Positions 53,659 through 61,879 of a stretch of DNA of 64,000 nucleotides are shown piece after piece. The translations under genes were made by a program, and so were the position numbers. The notes below the pieces were generated by a model that worked only from the letters and a program-made list of their open reading frames with translations, did no database searches and was not told the DNA's origin. The DNA is taken from NCBI GenBank assembly GCA_020851565.1, contig JADZCN010000060.1, positions 1 through 64,000 of the forward strand, in the 5' to 3' direction. How positions within the stretch are numbered: position 1 is the stretch's first letter; each line of letters opens with the position of its first letter. Source of the stretch: Acidobacteriota bacterium (GTDB taxonomy: Bacteria; Acidobacteriota; Vicinamibacteria; Vicinamibacterales; UBA2999).

Positions 53659-54956
53659 CGCGCTCCCTGCTCCGTATCCATGACGACCACCCGTCCATAC
53701 GGCGGATTGAAGGCGCCCGATCGTCCGGGCGGCAGCACCCACAGGACCGAGTACGGCATCGGCTCCTTCGGGTACTCGATCTCGCCGTCCGTGATGATCG
53801 CGGCCGCCCGCACCTGCGGGTCCGCGGCCAGCCGCTCCATGGCCGGCGTCAGGTCGCTGCCGCCGTAGCCGCTCACCTGGAACTCCGACAGCTCCGACGG
53901 CGCCAGCAGCTCGTCGCTCGTCACCGCCACGTCGCACTGCAGCAGCCGGACCTGGTCCACCGCCACGGATTCGCTGAAATCGGCGATGGCCCCGAGCGCG
54001 CGCGGAATCTCGTCCGCCATCGATCCGCTGGTGTCCACGATGACGTTCAGCATCCAGCCCTGGCGCCGGCGCCCGGGCAGGACCACATCCTCGCGGTCCG
54101 CGCCGCGCCTTGACGCCCGCACGAACGTGCGCTCGCCTGGCGCGACCGACTCCATCCAGCGCTGCAGCGCCACCTCCCACGGTGTGCGGTAGATGCCGCG
54201 CAACGCCGTGACGACCTGGTTGACCGCACCGGGCGCGTCGCCCCGGAGGCCCCGGAGCGCGCCGACCGCCCGAGCCATCGCGAGCGACGATGACGCGGCT
54301 TCCTTGATCCTTGCCACCGCTTCCGCCTGCGCCGCCACATCGTCCGGGAACATGTCCTTCTCGCGCTGGGTATCGAGGACATCGCCGGCATCGCCGGGCT
54401 CGCCGCCTTCGGCGCCGGCCCCGCCTCGGCCGCGAGGGCCGAAGACGCGCCCGACCGTCGTCTCCTGCCCGCCGAAGACCGCGGTCTTCGACGGCATGTC
54501 GGCAGCGTTCCGGCGCATGTCGAGCACGATCTCCTCCGCGGACTTCTTGCTCGCCCCCGGCATGTCGAGCCCGCCGGCCGGAATCTCGGCGGCGCCTAGC
54601 TCCACGCGGAGGATGTCGTTGATGATGTAGTCGTGCGCGTAGTTGAACTCGAGGTGCGCACTGCCCCGCGCGCGATCGTGCGTGCGCAGCGCCAGGTGCA
54701 GCAGTTCGTGCGCCAGCACGAAGATGAGCTCGTTTTCCTTCAGCCGCTCGGCGAAGGCCGGATTGACGACGAGGCGGCCCGACGCGAACACGCCCATCGT
54801 CGGCACGCGGTCATCGAGCGCGACACGGACCCTGGCGGCGAGCCCGGAGAGATACGGGAGCGGGACGGTCAGCAGCCGCAGGCCGCGCAGGACGCGCTGC
54901 AACTGGTGCTGATCGGCGCCCGGCGCGCGGGCCGCTTCGCTTGCGATCGGTGTCAC
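53655..54956 (-). CDS. DUF2201-type putative metallopeptidase with VWA-like domain
   Basis: 433-aa protein. GTG 54956 overlaps the AAA gene stop (GTGA); the longer frame to 55826 is antisense-like and was rejected. The N-terminal half has FVLAHELLHLALRTHDR, a HExxH zinc site (HELLH) with a third ligand candidate, and NYAHDYIINDIL. The C-terminal half is VWA-like with the MIDAS-type sequence VIVDTSGSMAD, then GYGGSDLTPAM and AAIITDGEIEYPK. This matches the vWA-MoxR-type pairing, where an AAA ATPase drives a metal-binding VWA partner. The task of the pair is unknown. Confidence 0.88.
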   Translation of the reverse strand: MTPIASEAARAPGADQHQLQRVLRGLRLLTVPLPYLSGLAARVRVALDDRVPTMGVFASGRLVVNPAFAERLKENELIFVLAHELLHLALRTHDRARGSAHLEFNYAHDYIINDILRVELGAAEIPAGGLDMPGASKKSAEEIVLDMRRNAADMPSKTAVFGGQETTVGRVFGPRGRGGAGAEGGEPGDAGDVLDTQREKDMFPDDVAAQAEAVARIKEAASSSLAMARAVGALRGLRGDAPGAVNQVVTALRGIYRTPWEVALQRWMESVAPGERTFVRASRRGADREDVVLPGRRRQGWMLNVIVDTSGSMADEIPRALGAIADFSESVAVDQVRLLQCDVAVTSDELLAPSELSEFQVSGYGGSDLTPAMERLAADPQVRAAAIITDGEIEYPKEPMPYSVLWVLPPGRSGAFNPPYGRVVVMDTEQGAR

Positions 54957-56020
54957 AGGTGGGTCACCTGCTTCAGCAGCGCCAGCATCGCGGCGTCGGC
55001 GCCCAGCTCGCTCCACTGCTCGACCAGATCCGCCACGAGCGTCAGCTGGTGCTCGGGCGGGAGGCTCGAGAGGAAGCGGTTCACGGTTTCCGGCGCCAGG
55101 CCCTCCAGCCGACCGTCGCGCACGTGCTGGCGGATGCAGTTCAGGATGAACCAGCGCGCGGCGTCGCCGGTGGGCAGGCTCGAGGGATCCTCGATGTAGT
55201 GCACGAGCGGCATCATGCGCTGGATGGACTCCTCGGCCAGCGCACAGAAGACTGCGGCGTCCTCGGCCGACACGCGCCCGAAGGCGAGGGCGCGCCTGAT
55301 CTCCGGCGTGAGGATGCCGGAGGCCTCCGCGAGGTCCAGCCCGCGCGACAGCAGCGTCCACGCGCGCGGCGTCGAGAAGGGCTGCGGATCCGCCGGCACC
55401 GGGCGCATGAGCGCGTCCGGCATGTAGGTGATGAAGTTCAGCACGTCGGCGCGCACGCCGTTGGCCATGGCCCAGTCGAGCCACTCCTGCACGTCCACGC
55501 GGATGTTGAGGATGGCCACGCGGTTGACGAGCGCCGAGCTGAGCGCGCGCACCAGCGCGCGGTCCTGCACGCGGTTCCCCGCCGCCACCACCCAGGTTCC
55601 TGGCGGCAGCGAGTGCTCGCCGAGCCGGCGCTCGAGCAGCAGCGAGTAGAACGCTTTCTGCACGTCCGGCGCGCACGCGGGCAGCTCGTCCAGGAACAGG
55701 CAGAACGGCTCCGGCGTCTCCGGCAGCAGCACGCGCGGCGGGCAGAAGACGGACCGCTCTCCCACGATGCGCGGGATGCCGCTCACGTCCTCCGGCGCGA
55801 TCTGTGTGCCCAGCAGCGATCGGCACGGCAGGCCGGCCGCGGCGGCCGCCTGGTAGACCACCTCCGACTTGCCGACGCCGGGCGGCGACAGCAGCAGGAA
55901 GCTCTGCTCGTGCGCCATCGACGCGATGAGGCTCTTCGCCTGGCTGAGCGTGATGGTCTCCTCGAGCGGGCCGGCGGCGGTGGCGCCGAGCGTCGCGGGC
56001 GTGGCCGTCTGGGTGGTCAT
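54953..56020 (-). CDS. MoxR-like AAA+ ATPase
   Basis: 355-aa AAA+ protein. Walker A is LLSPPGVGKSEVV, Walker B CLFLDELPACAPDVQKAFYSLLLERRLG, and sensor 1 TWVVAAGNRVQD. The C-terminal half (about 210-355) is a helical lid and extension (STPRAWTLLSRGLDLAEA). ATG 56020 is preceded by CAGGAT 7 nt upstream; ATG 56029 also fits. The stop overlaps the start of the VWA/metallopeptidase-like gene, so the two are made together, as in MoxR-VWA systems that act as chaperones or assemble cofactors. Confidence 0.9.
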   Translation of the reverse strand: MTTQTATPATLGATAAGPLEETITLSQAKSLIASMAHEQSFLLLSPPGVGKSEVVYQAAAAAGLPCRSLLGTQIAPEDVSGIPRIVGERSVFCPPRVLLPETPEPFCLFLDELPACAPDVQKAFYSLLLERRLGEHSLPPGTWVVAAGNRVQDRALVRALSSALVNRVAILNIRVDVQEWLDWAMANGVRADVLNFITYMPDALMRPVPADPQPFSTPRAWTLLSRGLDLAEASGILTPEIRRALAFGRVSAEDAAVFCALAEESIQRMMPLVHYIEDPSSLPTGDAARWFILNCIRQHVRDGRLEGLAPETVNRFLSSLPPEHQLTLVADLVEQWSELGADAAMLALLKQVTHL

Positions 56021-56074
56021 GCGTACCATCCTGACGCCGATGGGCGGGTGCCGCCAGTGCAAAGTTGGACGTGC

Positions 56075-56080
56075 TAACGT
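56075..56080 (+). promoter_or_regulatory. TAACGT box 6 nt before ATG
   Basis: TAACGT, 6 nt, ATG 56087. Weak -10 match, but the same spacing as the other leaderless-type starts. Confidence 0.35.
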
Positions 56081-56086
56081 TGGCGG

Positions 56087-56791
56087 ATGCGTATTGGCAT
56101 CATCGGCGCAGGCATGATTGGCTCGACACTCGCGAGGAGGCTGACCGCGCTCGGCCATACGGTCGCCATCGCGAACTCGAGAGGACCGGAGACGCTCCGC
56201 GATCTGGCGGCCGAGACCGGCGCGCGGCCCGTGACGGTCGCGGAGACGGCACGGAACGTCGAGATGGTCGTCATCGCGGTCCCGGAGCGCGCGGTGCCGG
56301 ACCTGCCGAAGGACCTGTTCGCCGGCGTTCCTGCCGACGTCATCGTCATCGATGCCGGCAACTACTACCCGAGCCGCGATGGAAGCATTCCGGCGATCGA
56401 GGCAGGCGAGACCGAGAGCGGTTGGGTCGCAGCCGAGATCGCGCGGCCGGTGATCAAGGCGTTCAACACGATCTACTTCAAGAACCTGCTCGAGAAGGGC
56501 GCCGCGCCGGGGACGCCAGGGCGCCTGGCGGTGCCGGTGGCCGGCGACCCCCGCGAGGCGCGCACGAGGGTGCTGCAGCTGATCGACGAGCTGGGCTTCG
56601 ACGCTGTGGACGCGGGCGCGCTCCAGGACTCGTGGCGGCAGCAGCCCGGCTCGCCGTGCTACGCCAAGGAGCTCGATGCAGCCGGGCTGAAGCAGGCGCT
56701 CGCGGCGGCCGAGCGCACTCGCATCGCCGAGTACCGCAAGGCCGCGGACGATGCGGCGCGCGCGTACTTCACGTCTCAGCCGGCGCGCTGA
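56087..56791 (+). CDS. NADP-dependent F420 reductase-like oxidoreductase
   Basis: 234-aa Rossmann protein. GIIGAGMIGSTLARRLTALGHTVAIANSRGPE carries the dinucleotide GxGxxG motif and an NSR segment that favours NADP. The pattern ETARNVEMVVIAVPERAVPDLP, DAGNYYPSRDG, VIKAFNTIYFKNLLEKG and GRLAVPVAGDP matches the F420-dependent NADP oxidoreductase/NPD-like family. No coenzyme F420 gene is nearby, so another hydride partner is possible. It overlaps the convergent DUF1801 gene by 16 bp. Confidence 0.88.
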   Translation: MRIGIIGAGMIGSTLARRLTALGHTVAIANSRGPETLRDLAAETGARPVTVAETARNVEMVVIAVPERAVPDLPKDLFAGVPADVIVIDAGNYYPSRDGSIPAIEAGETESGWVAAEIARPVIKAFNTIYFKNLLEKGAAPGTPGRLAVPVAGDPREARTRVLQLIDELGFDAVDAGALQDSWRQQPGSPCYAKELDAAGLKQALAAAERTRIAEYRKAADDAARAYFTSQPAR

Positions 56792-57207
56792 CGCGAGCGG
56801 GCGCGTGGCGCCTTCCGGGCTGACACGTTCAGCGTCACGGCCGCGCGGATGAGCGCCTTCAGGGCCGGCTCGTCGATCGCCTCACCCTCACGGATGTCGA
56901 TGGCGCGCCGCGCGTTCCCGTCGAGGCTGGCGTTGAAGAGGCGGGAAGGGTCTTCGAGCGAGGCGCCCTTCATGAACGTCATCTTCACGACGTTCTTGTA
57001 GGTCTCACCGGTGCAGACGATCCCGTCGTGCGACCACACCGGGGTCCCCATCCACTTCCACTCTTCGACGATGTCGGGGTCGGCTTCGGTGATCAGCGCA
57101 CGGATTCGCCTGAGCGTCTCGCCGCGCCAGTCGCCGAGCTCGGCGATCCTCCGGCTGATCAGCTCCGACGCGGGCTCGCCTTCCTGTGTGGCTTCGGGCC
57201 GTTTCAT
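56776..57207 (-). CDS. DUF1801 domain protein
   Basis: 143-aa protein with the DUF1801 (YdhG-like) fold. It opens ISRRIAELGDWRGETLRRIRALITEADPDIVEEWKWMGTPVWSHDG and contains FFxG-like KMTFMKGASLEDPSRLFNAS and RRAIDIREGEAIDEPALKALI. The family is SufE-like in topology with unknown function. GAGGAGG lies 6 nt before ATG 57207. It is the last gene of a minus-strand cluster that starts at the ArsR gene and includes another DUF1801 protein. Confidence 0.88.
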   Translation of the reverse strand: MKRPEATQEGEPASELISRRIAELGDWRGETLRRIRALITEADPDIVEEWKWMGTPVWSHDGIVCTGETYKNVVKMTFMKGASLEDPSRLFNASLDGNARRAIDIREGEAIDEPALKALIRAAVTLNVSARKAPRARSRQRAG

Positions 57208-57246
57208 CGTTGCCTCCTCGAGAGGGTGCGCAGGTACTCGTGGCGG

Positions 57247-57744
57247 CTACGGGAGCCAGCCGGGCAGCGCCGCCGCCTGCTTCACCCATGCCGCCATCTG
57301 CGCCTCGTCCAGCTCGCCTTCGCGGATGTCCACGTAGCGCGTCTCCTGGCTCTTGCTCGCACCGGGCGGGACCGGCACGAGCGATGTGCCGCGGAAGAAC
57401 GCCACCTTGACGTAGTGGGTGAACGTGTGGAACGAGACGAACCATCCTTGACTTACGACACCGTAGAACGGCGAGTTCCACTTCACGGCCTTGCGCACGT
57501 TGGGAACGGTCCGGACGATGAGCGCATCCAGCCGGCGCCCGACGTCGCGCTTCCAGCCCGGCATTGCCGCGATGTACGCCTGCACCGGGCCATCGCCGTC
57601 GGCCTTCGCGATCTGCGGGTTCCCGCCTGAGAGAAGCCTCGGCGGGATGGCCTCTCTCGCGCCTGGCCTGGCGCTCGTGCCCGCCTTCGGTGTGGACCTG
57701 GCCCTGGAAGGCGTCCGCCGCTTCCCTGCGCGCGACGTCGTCAT
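57247..57744 (-). CDS. DUF1801 domain protein
   Basis: 165-aa protein. Residues 1-45 are basic and disordered (GKRRTPSRARSTPKAG). The DUF1801 core is VQAYIAAMPGWKRDVGRRLDALIVRTVPNVRKAVKWNSPFYGV, then FVSFHTFTHYVKVAFFRG and SQETRYVDIREGELDEAQMAAWVKQAAALPGW. It differs enough from the neighbouring DUF1801 protein not to be a recent duplicate. It lies 12 bp after the small membrane gene and belongs to the ArsR-led cluster. Function unknown. Confidence 0.87.
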   Translation of the reverse strand: MTTSRAGKRRTPSRARSTPKAGTSARPGAREAIPPRLLSGGNPQIAKADGDGPVQAYIAAMPGWKRDVGRRLDALIVRTVPNVRKAVKWNSPFYGVVSQGWFVSFHTFTHYVKVAFFRGTSLVPVPPGASKSQETRYVDIREGELDEAQMAAWVKQAAALPGWLP

Positions 57745-57756
57745 GGTTGGCGGCTC

Positions 57757-57978
57757 TCAGGCGGTCCGTCGTCCGCTGCGGCGCCTCGCAGCGTACGGCA
57801 GCACGAACAGGTACAGGCCGGTGAACAGAAGCAGGGCGAGCGGGAGCAACGGCGAGTAGGTCACCCATGGCGGCGGTGCCGCGCCTCCCCCCTGCGCCAG
57901 GGCGACGAAGTTGGCGATGACGGTCACGGTGAAGATCATGGACACCCAGCGGTGCGTCTGCCGAATCATGGTGTTCAT
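57757..57978 (-). CDS. small two-helix membrane protein
   Basis: 73-aa membrane protein with two predicted helices (SMIFTVTVIANFVALAQG and YSPLLPLALLLFTGLYLFVLPYA) and a basic tail RRRSGRR. The ATG overlaps the previous stop (ATGA), showing coupling to the AHSA1 gene. It is probably a conserved partner in ArsR-AHSA1 clusters; function unknown. Confidence 0.8.
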   Translation of the reverse strand: MNTMIRQTHRWVSMIFTVTVIANFVALAQGGGAAPPPWVTYSPLLPLALLLFTGLYLFVLPYAARRRSGRRTA

Positions 57979-58403
57979 GGGATCCTCGCGAGCAGATCGA
58001 CGAGCTTGTCGCCCATCATCTTCCAGCCGTAACGCGCCCCCCCGAACTCCCGCTTCTGGTCCGGCTTGAAGCCGGACTGCACAAGGGACAGGCGCGTGCC
58101 CGACGCCGTGGGCGTGAGCGTGAACGTCACGACGGTGTCGATCAACCACCCGCCGGGATCCCCGACGACCCAGGTGTAGCGGAGCTTCCGGTGCGCTTCG
58201 ATCTCGACGAACCGGCAGTTCACGATGCCGTCCCAGCCGGGCTGCGGCTGCGTCTTGAACGTGAACGCCGCTCCCGGCTCGAGCGTGAGGTCCATGACGG
58301 GCAGGAGCCATTCGGTGAGCAGCGCGGGCTCGGTGAGCGCGCGCCACACCCTCTCCGGCGGATGAGGCAGGTCGAACTCGAACGACAGGGAGTCTGTGCT
58401 CAT
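57975..58403 (-). CDS. AHSA1/SRPBCC domain protein
   Basis: 142-aa START-like protein. It opens FEFDLPHPPERVWRALTEPALLTEWLLPVMDLTLEPGAAFTF and contains LRYTWVVGDPGGWLIDTVVTFTLTPTASGTRLSLVQSGF, the AHSA1 consensus, and a closing helix YGWKMMGDKLVDLLARI. The ATG overlaps the ArsR stop (ATGA). ArsR-AHSA1 pairs are very common; the AHSA1 domain probably binds a hydrophobic ligand. It differs from the stand-alone START-like protein at 49197. Confidence 0.92.
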   Translation of the reverse strand: MSTDSLSFEFDLPHPPERVWRALTEPALLTEWLLPVMDLTLEPGAAFTFKTQPQPGWDGIVNCRFVEIEAHRKLRYTWVVGDPGGWLIDTVVTFTLTPTASGTRLSLVQSGFKPDQKREFGGARYGWKMMGDKLVDLLARIP

Positions 58404-58729
58404 TCGTCCATCTTCTCCAGCAGCCGCTCGAGGCGGCCGACGTGCGCGGGCCAGAAGGCCCGGTAGTGGGTAATCCAGTCGATGAGCGGCTTCATCCCGC
58501 GCGGCTCCACGCGGTAGTAGACCGAGCGCCCCTCGCGCCGGGCGTTCACCAGGCCGGCGTCCTTCAACGTGGCGAGGTGCTGCGAGACCGCGGGCTGCGA
58601 GATGTCGAAGCGCGCGGTCAGGTCCTTCACCGCCACTTCTCCGCGCGTCAGCGACTCGAAGATCGCGCGGCGGCTGGGGTCTGCCAGCGCGTGGAAGAGC
58701 CGGTCTTCGACGGCGGCTGCGATCGGCAT
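58400..58729 (-). CDS. ArsR/SmtB family repressor
   Basis: 109-aa winged-helix repressor: RLFHALADPSRRAIFESLTRGEVAVKDLTARFDISQPAVSQHLATLKDAGLVNARREGRSVYYRV. There is no metal-binding CxC motif in the recognition helix, so it is not a classical metal sensor. ATG 58729 was chosen; TATACA ends 6 nt before it. A TTG at 58735 is in frame but unlikely. It heads a cluster of AHSA1, membrane and DUF1801 genes and probably represses it via the palindrome upstream. Confidence 0.92.
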   Translation of the reverse strand: MPIAAAVEDRLFHALADPSRRAIFESLTRGEVAVKDLTARFDISQPAVSQHLATLKDAGLVNARREGRSVYYRVEPRGMKPLIDWITHYRAFWPAHVGRLERLLEKMDE

Positions 58730-58735
58730 GCTCAA

Positions 58736-58754
58736 TGTATAAGTCGCTACTTAT
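58736..58754 (-). promoter_or_regulatory. ArsR operator overlapping the -10 box
   Basis: ATAAGT-CGCT-ACTTAT (58739-58754) is a perfect 6-4-6 inverted repeat. It overlaps the TATACA box (58736-58741, minus) that lies 6 nt before the ArsR start, so repressor binding would block the cluster's promoter. Confidence 0.65.
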
Positions 58755-58837
58755 TCATTGTCAAGGGCGATCGCTGATTCTTGCGAATCCTCGATGGCCG
58801 CGTGTAAGAGTAAGGAGCATCGGCCCGCCGCTCTCGC

Positions 58838-61534
58838 ATGCTCGTCTACCTCATCCTCTCCCCCTTCGCCGTTGCCGTCTTCGCGGCATGGTTGCTCCAG
58901 CGTCACCCGAATCGCGCGGGCATCCTGGCCGCGTGGCCGGCCGTCGTGGCGCTGGTGCTGGCCAACGAGCTGCGCCTCACCGGCGAAGGCGGGGCACGCC
59001 TCGTCGAGCTGCCGTGGGCGCCGTCGCTGGGGCTGTCGCTGTCCTTCAACCTCGACGGCCTCGGACTGCTGTTTGCGACGATCATCACCACGGTCGGCGC
59101 GCTGGTCGTGCTCTACGCGAGCCGCTACCTCGCCGGGCATCCCCAGGCGGGGCGGTTCTACGCGTCGCTGTTCGCATTCATGGGCGCGATGCTGGGCGTG
59201 GCGCTCAGCGACAACCTCCTCACGCTGTTCGTCTTCTGGGAACTGACGGGCTTCACCTCGTTCCTGCTGATCGGCTTCGACCACGAGCGCGACGAGGCGA
59301 GGGCGGCCGCGATCCAGGCGCTCATCGTCACCGGCGCCGGCGGCCTCGCGCTGCTGGCGGCCGGCGTGCTCCTGCTCGACGTCTCTGGCACCACGAGCCT
59401 GTCGGCCATGGCCGCCAACCGCGCATCCATCGCGGCGCACCCGTTCTACGGCGCGATTGCGGCGCTGGTCCTGCTGGCGGCCTTCACGAAATCGGCGCAG
59501 GTGCCGTTCCACTTCTGGCTTCCGAACGCGATGGCCGCTCCGACGCCGGTGAGCGCGTATCTCCACTCCGCGACCATGGTGAAGGCCGGCGTCTACCTGA
59601 TCGCGCGGATGACGCCGGCGCTCGGCGGCACCGCCGCCTGGACGGCAGCCGTCACCGCTGCCGGGGCCGCGACGATGCTCCTCGGTGCCTATCGGTCGGT
59701 GCAGGAGACCGACATGAAGCGCATCCTCGCGTACTCGACCGTGAGCGCGCTCGGCGTGCTGACGATGCTGCTCGGCATCGGGACGCGTGAAGCCGTGGTC
59801 GCGGCGCTCGTGTACCTCGTCGCCCACGCCGGCTACAAGGGCGCCCTGTTCCTGGTCGCAGGCGCGATCGACCACGAGACCGGCACGCGCGACGTGACCG
59901 TGCTGGGCGGACTCCGGCGCGCGATGCCGCGGACGGCCCTGGCGGGCGGCGCCGCCGCGCTCTCGATGGCCGGCCTGCCCCTGACGCTCGGCTTCGTCGC
60001 CAAGGACGGCGCGTACGAGGCGCTGCTGCACGGCGGGGGATGGGGCCCGTGGCTGCTGGCCGCGACGGTGCTCGCGAGCGTCCTGCTGGGACTCGCGGGC
60101 CTGCTCGCCGGCGTCCTGCCCTTCCTTGGCCGTGGCCGCCCCGAGGACGCGGAGGTTCACGAGCCTGGCTGGCCGCTGTGGGTGCCCCCGTTCGTCCTCG
60201 CAGGTGCAGGTGTGCTGGCCGGCCTCGTGCCGTCTCTCCTGAACGGGACGCTTTCGTCCGCGGCGGCGTCGATCCTCGGAGCGCCCGTCGATCTGAGGCT
60301 GGCCGTCTGGCACGGGCTCACGCCCGCGTTGACGCTCAGCGTGCTGACGCTGGCAGGAGTAGTCGCCGCCTACGGGCTGCGGCGCACCATCGCGAGCCGC
60401 ACCTGGAAGCCGGCGACGGGCACGGAACGGCTGTACGCGGCCGGCCTGGCGGGGCTGGACCGCGTCAGCCGCGCGATCGGCCCGTCGCTGCACAGCGCAT
60501 CGCTTCGTTCGTACGTGATGGTGATCGTGGTCGCCTCGATCCTCGCCGGCGGTTCGGCGCTCGTCGGGACACGGGGATTCGCCGTCTCGGTGCCGGTGAC
60601 GGTCGTCGGGGTGCACGAGCTGCTCGTTCTGCTCGTCATCCTGGCCGGCGCGCTCGGCACGATCATCGCGAGGTCGACCATGGCGGCCGTCCTCTCGCTC
60701 GGGGCCGTGGGCTACGGCGTTGCCACGATGTTCCTGTTCTTCGGCGCGCCCGATCTCGCGATGACGCAGTTCTCGGTCGAGACACTGACCGTGCTCATCT
60801 ACGTCCTCGTGTTCCGGCACTTCCGCGGGCTCGGCACGCTGTCACCCCGGCTGGTGCGCCTGCGTGACGCGTTCATCGCGATCGGAATCGGCACGCTCAT
60901 CGGCGGCCTCGTCCTGTCGGTCGCCACCACCGACACCGCGCCGCGGCTCCGCGAGTACTTCGTGGAGTTCGGCCCGACGCTGGGGCACGGCCGCAACATC
61001 GTCAACGTCATCCTCGTGGACTTCCGCGCGTTCGACACGCTCGCCGAGATCACGGTGCTGGCCACGGCGGCGATCGGCGTGCGCGCGCTGCTGCGGCTGG
61101 CCTCCGATCGGACGGAGGGCGAGCCGGCTCATCTGCCGACGTCCTCCATTTTCCGGACGGCGGCGCGGCACCTGATGCCGCTCCTGCTGCTGTTCTCGAT
61201 CTTCCTGCTGCTGCGCGGCCACAACGAGCCGGGGGGCGGGTTCGTCGGCGGCCTGGTCGCCGCCGCCGCCTTCTCCCTCTACGGCATCGCCTACGGGCTC
61301 GAACACGCCCGGCGGGCGCTGCTGGTGAGGCCCCTCACGCTGCTCGGCGCGGGCCTGCTGGTCGCGCTGGCGAGCGGGTTCCCGGCGATCCTGCGTGCCC
61401 AGCCGTTCCTGACGGCCCAGTGGCTGCTCGATCCCGTGGCGATCGGCACGCCGACGCTCTTCGACGTCGGCGTCTACCTCGTGGTGACGGGCGTGGTGCT
61501 GATGATGGTCTTCAACCTGGCCGAGGAGTCCTGA
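58838..61534 (+). CDS. mrpA: Mrp-type Na+(K+)/H+ antiporter, fused subunits A and B
   Basis: 898-aa membrane protein. Residues 1 to about 520 are the NuoL-like MrpA core ([53 protein letters not shown], with proton-path Lys/Glu/His). A DUF4040/MbhD-like part (about 590-660; [17 protein letters not shown]) and MbhE-like helices follow. The last about 130 residues ([31 protein letters not shown]) are MrpB. Fusion of A and B is known in the group 2 Mrp/Pha systems of other bacteria. It exchanges protons for cations in pH and salt homeostasis. It is first gene of the operon. Confidence 0.94.
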   Translation: MLVYLILSPFAVAVFAAWLLQRHPNRAGILAAWPAVVALVLANELRLTGEGGARLVELPWAPSLGLSLSFNLDGLGLLFATIITTVGALVVLYASRYLAGHPQAGRFYASLFAFMGAMLGVALSDNLLTLFVFWELTGFTSFLLIGFDHERDEARAAAIQALIVTGAGGLALLAAGVLLLDVSGTTSLSAMAANRASIAAHPFYGAIAALVLLAAFTKSAQVPFHFWLPNAMAAPTPVSAYLHSATMVKAGVYLIARMTPALGGTAAWTAAVTAAGAATMLLGAYRSVQETDMKRILAYSTVSALGVLTMLLGIGTREAVVAALVYLVAHAGYKGALFLVAGAIDHETGTRDVTVLGGLRRAMPRTALAGGAAALSMAGLPLTLGFVAKDGAYEALLHGGGWGPWLLAATVLASVLLGLAGLLAGVLPFLGRGRPEDAEVHEPGWPLWVPPFVLAGAGVLAGLVPSLLNGTLSSAAASILGAPVDLRLAVWHGLTPALTLSVLTLAGVVAAYGLRRTIASRTWKPATGTERLYAAGLAGLDRVSRAIGPSLHSASLRSYVMVIVVASILAGGSALVGTRGFAVSVPVTVVGVHELLVLLVILAGALGTIIARSTMAAVLSLGAVGYGVATMFLFFGAPDLAMTQFSVETLTVLIYVLVFRHFRGLGTLSPRLVRLRDAFIAIGIGTLIGGLVLSVATTDTAPRLREYFVEFGPTLGHGRNIVNVILVDFRAFDTLAEITVLATAAIGVRALLRLASDRTEGEPAHLPTSSIFRTAARHLMPLLLLFSIFLLLRGHNEPGGGFVGGLVAAAAFSLYGIAYGLEHARRALLVRPLTLLGAGLLVALASGFPAILRAQPFLTAQWLLDPVAIGTPTLFDVGVYLVVTGVVLMMVFNLAEES

Positions 61535-61879
61535 GTGGAAGTGCTGCTGGCAGTGGCGTCGGGCATGCTCTATGCGGCCGGCATCTACCTGATGCTGCGC
61601 CGACGCCTGGCGCAGCTCATCATCGGGCTCGGCCTGTTGTCGAACGGGACGAACCTGCTCATCTTCACGGCCGGGGGGTTGACGCGCGCGCGGCCGCCCG
61701 TCGTCCCCGACGGCTCGGACACGCTCGTGCCGCCCTACGCGGACCCGGTGCCGCAGGCGCTCGTCCTGACCGCGATCGTCATCGGGTTCGGCCTGCTCGC
61801 CTTCTCGCTGGTGCTCGCGCACCGGGTGCACGCCATCTCCGGCAGCGACGACGTGGACGATGTGGGGCGGGCCGGATGA
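61535..61879 (+). CDS. mrpC: Mrp antiporter subunit C (NuoK-like)
   Basis: 114-aa membrane protein with three helices: VASGMLYAAGIYLMLR, LIIGLGLLSNGTNLLIFTAG and ALVLTAIVIGFGLLAFSLVLAHR. It shows the MrpC/NuoK pattern PQALVLTAIVIGFG. The start GTG 61535 follows the mrpAB stop directly, and its end overlaps mrpD (ATGA). It is a structural channel subunit of the antiporter complex. Confidence 0.93.
   Translation: MEVLLAVASGMLYAAGIYLMLRRRLAQLIIGLGLLSNGTNLLIFTAGGLTRARPPVVPDGSDTLVPPYADPVPQALVLTAIVIGFGLLAFSLVLAHRVHAISGSDDVDDVGRAG

Noticed and set aside
54957..55826. Long upstream extension of the VWA/metallopeptidase-like frame
   Set aside because: It lies inside the AAA ATPase gene in another frame; the GTG at 54956 overlapping the stop is the natural start.
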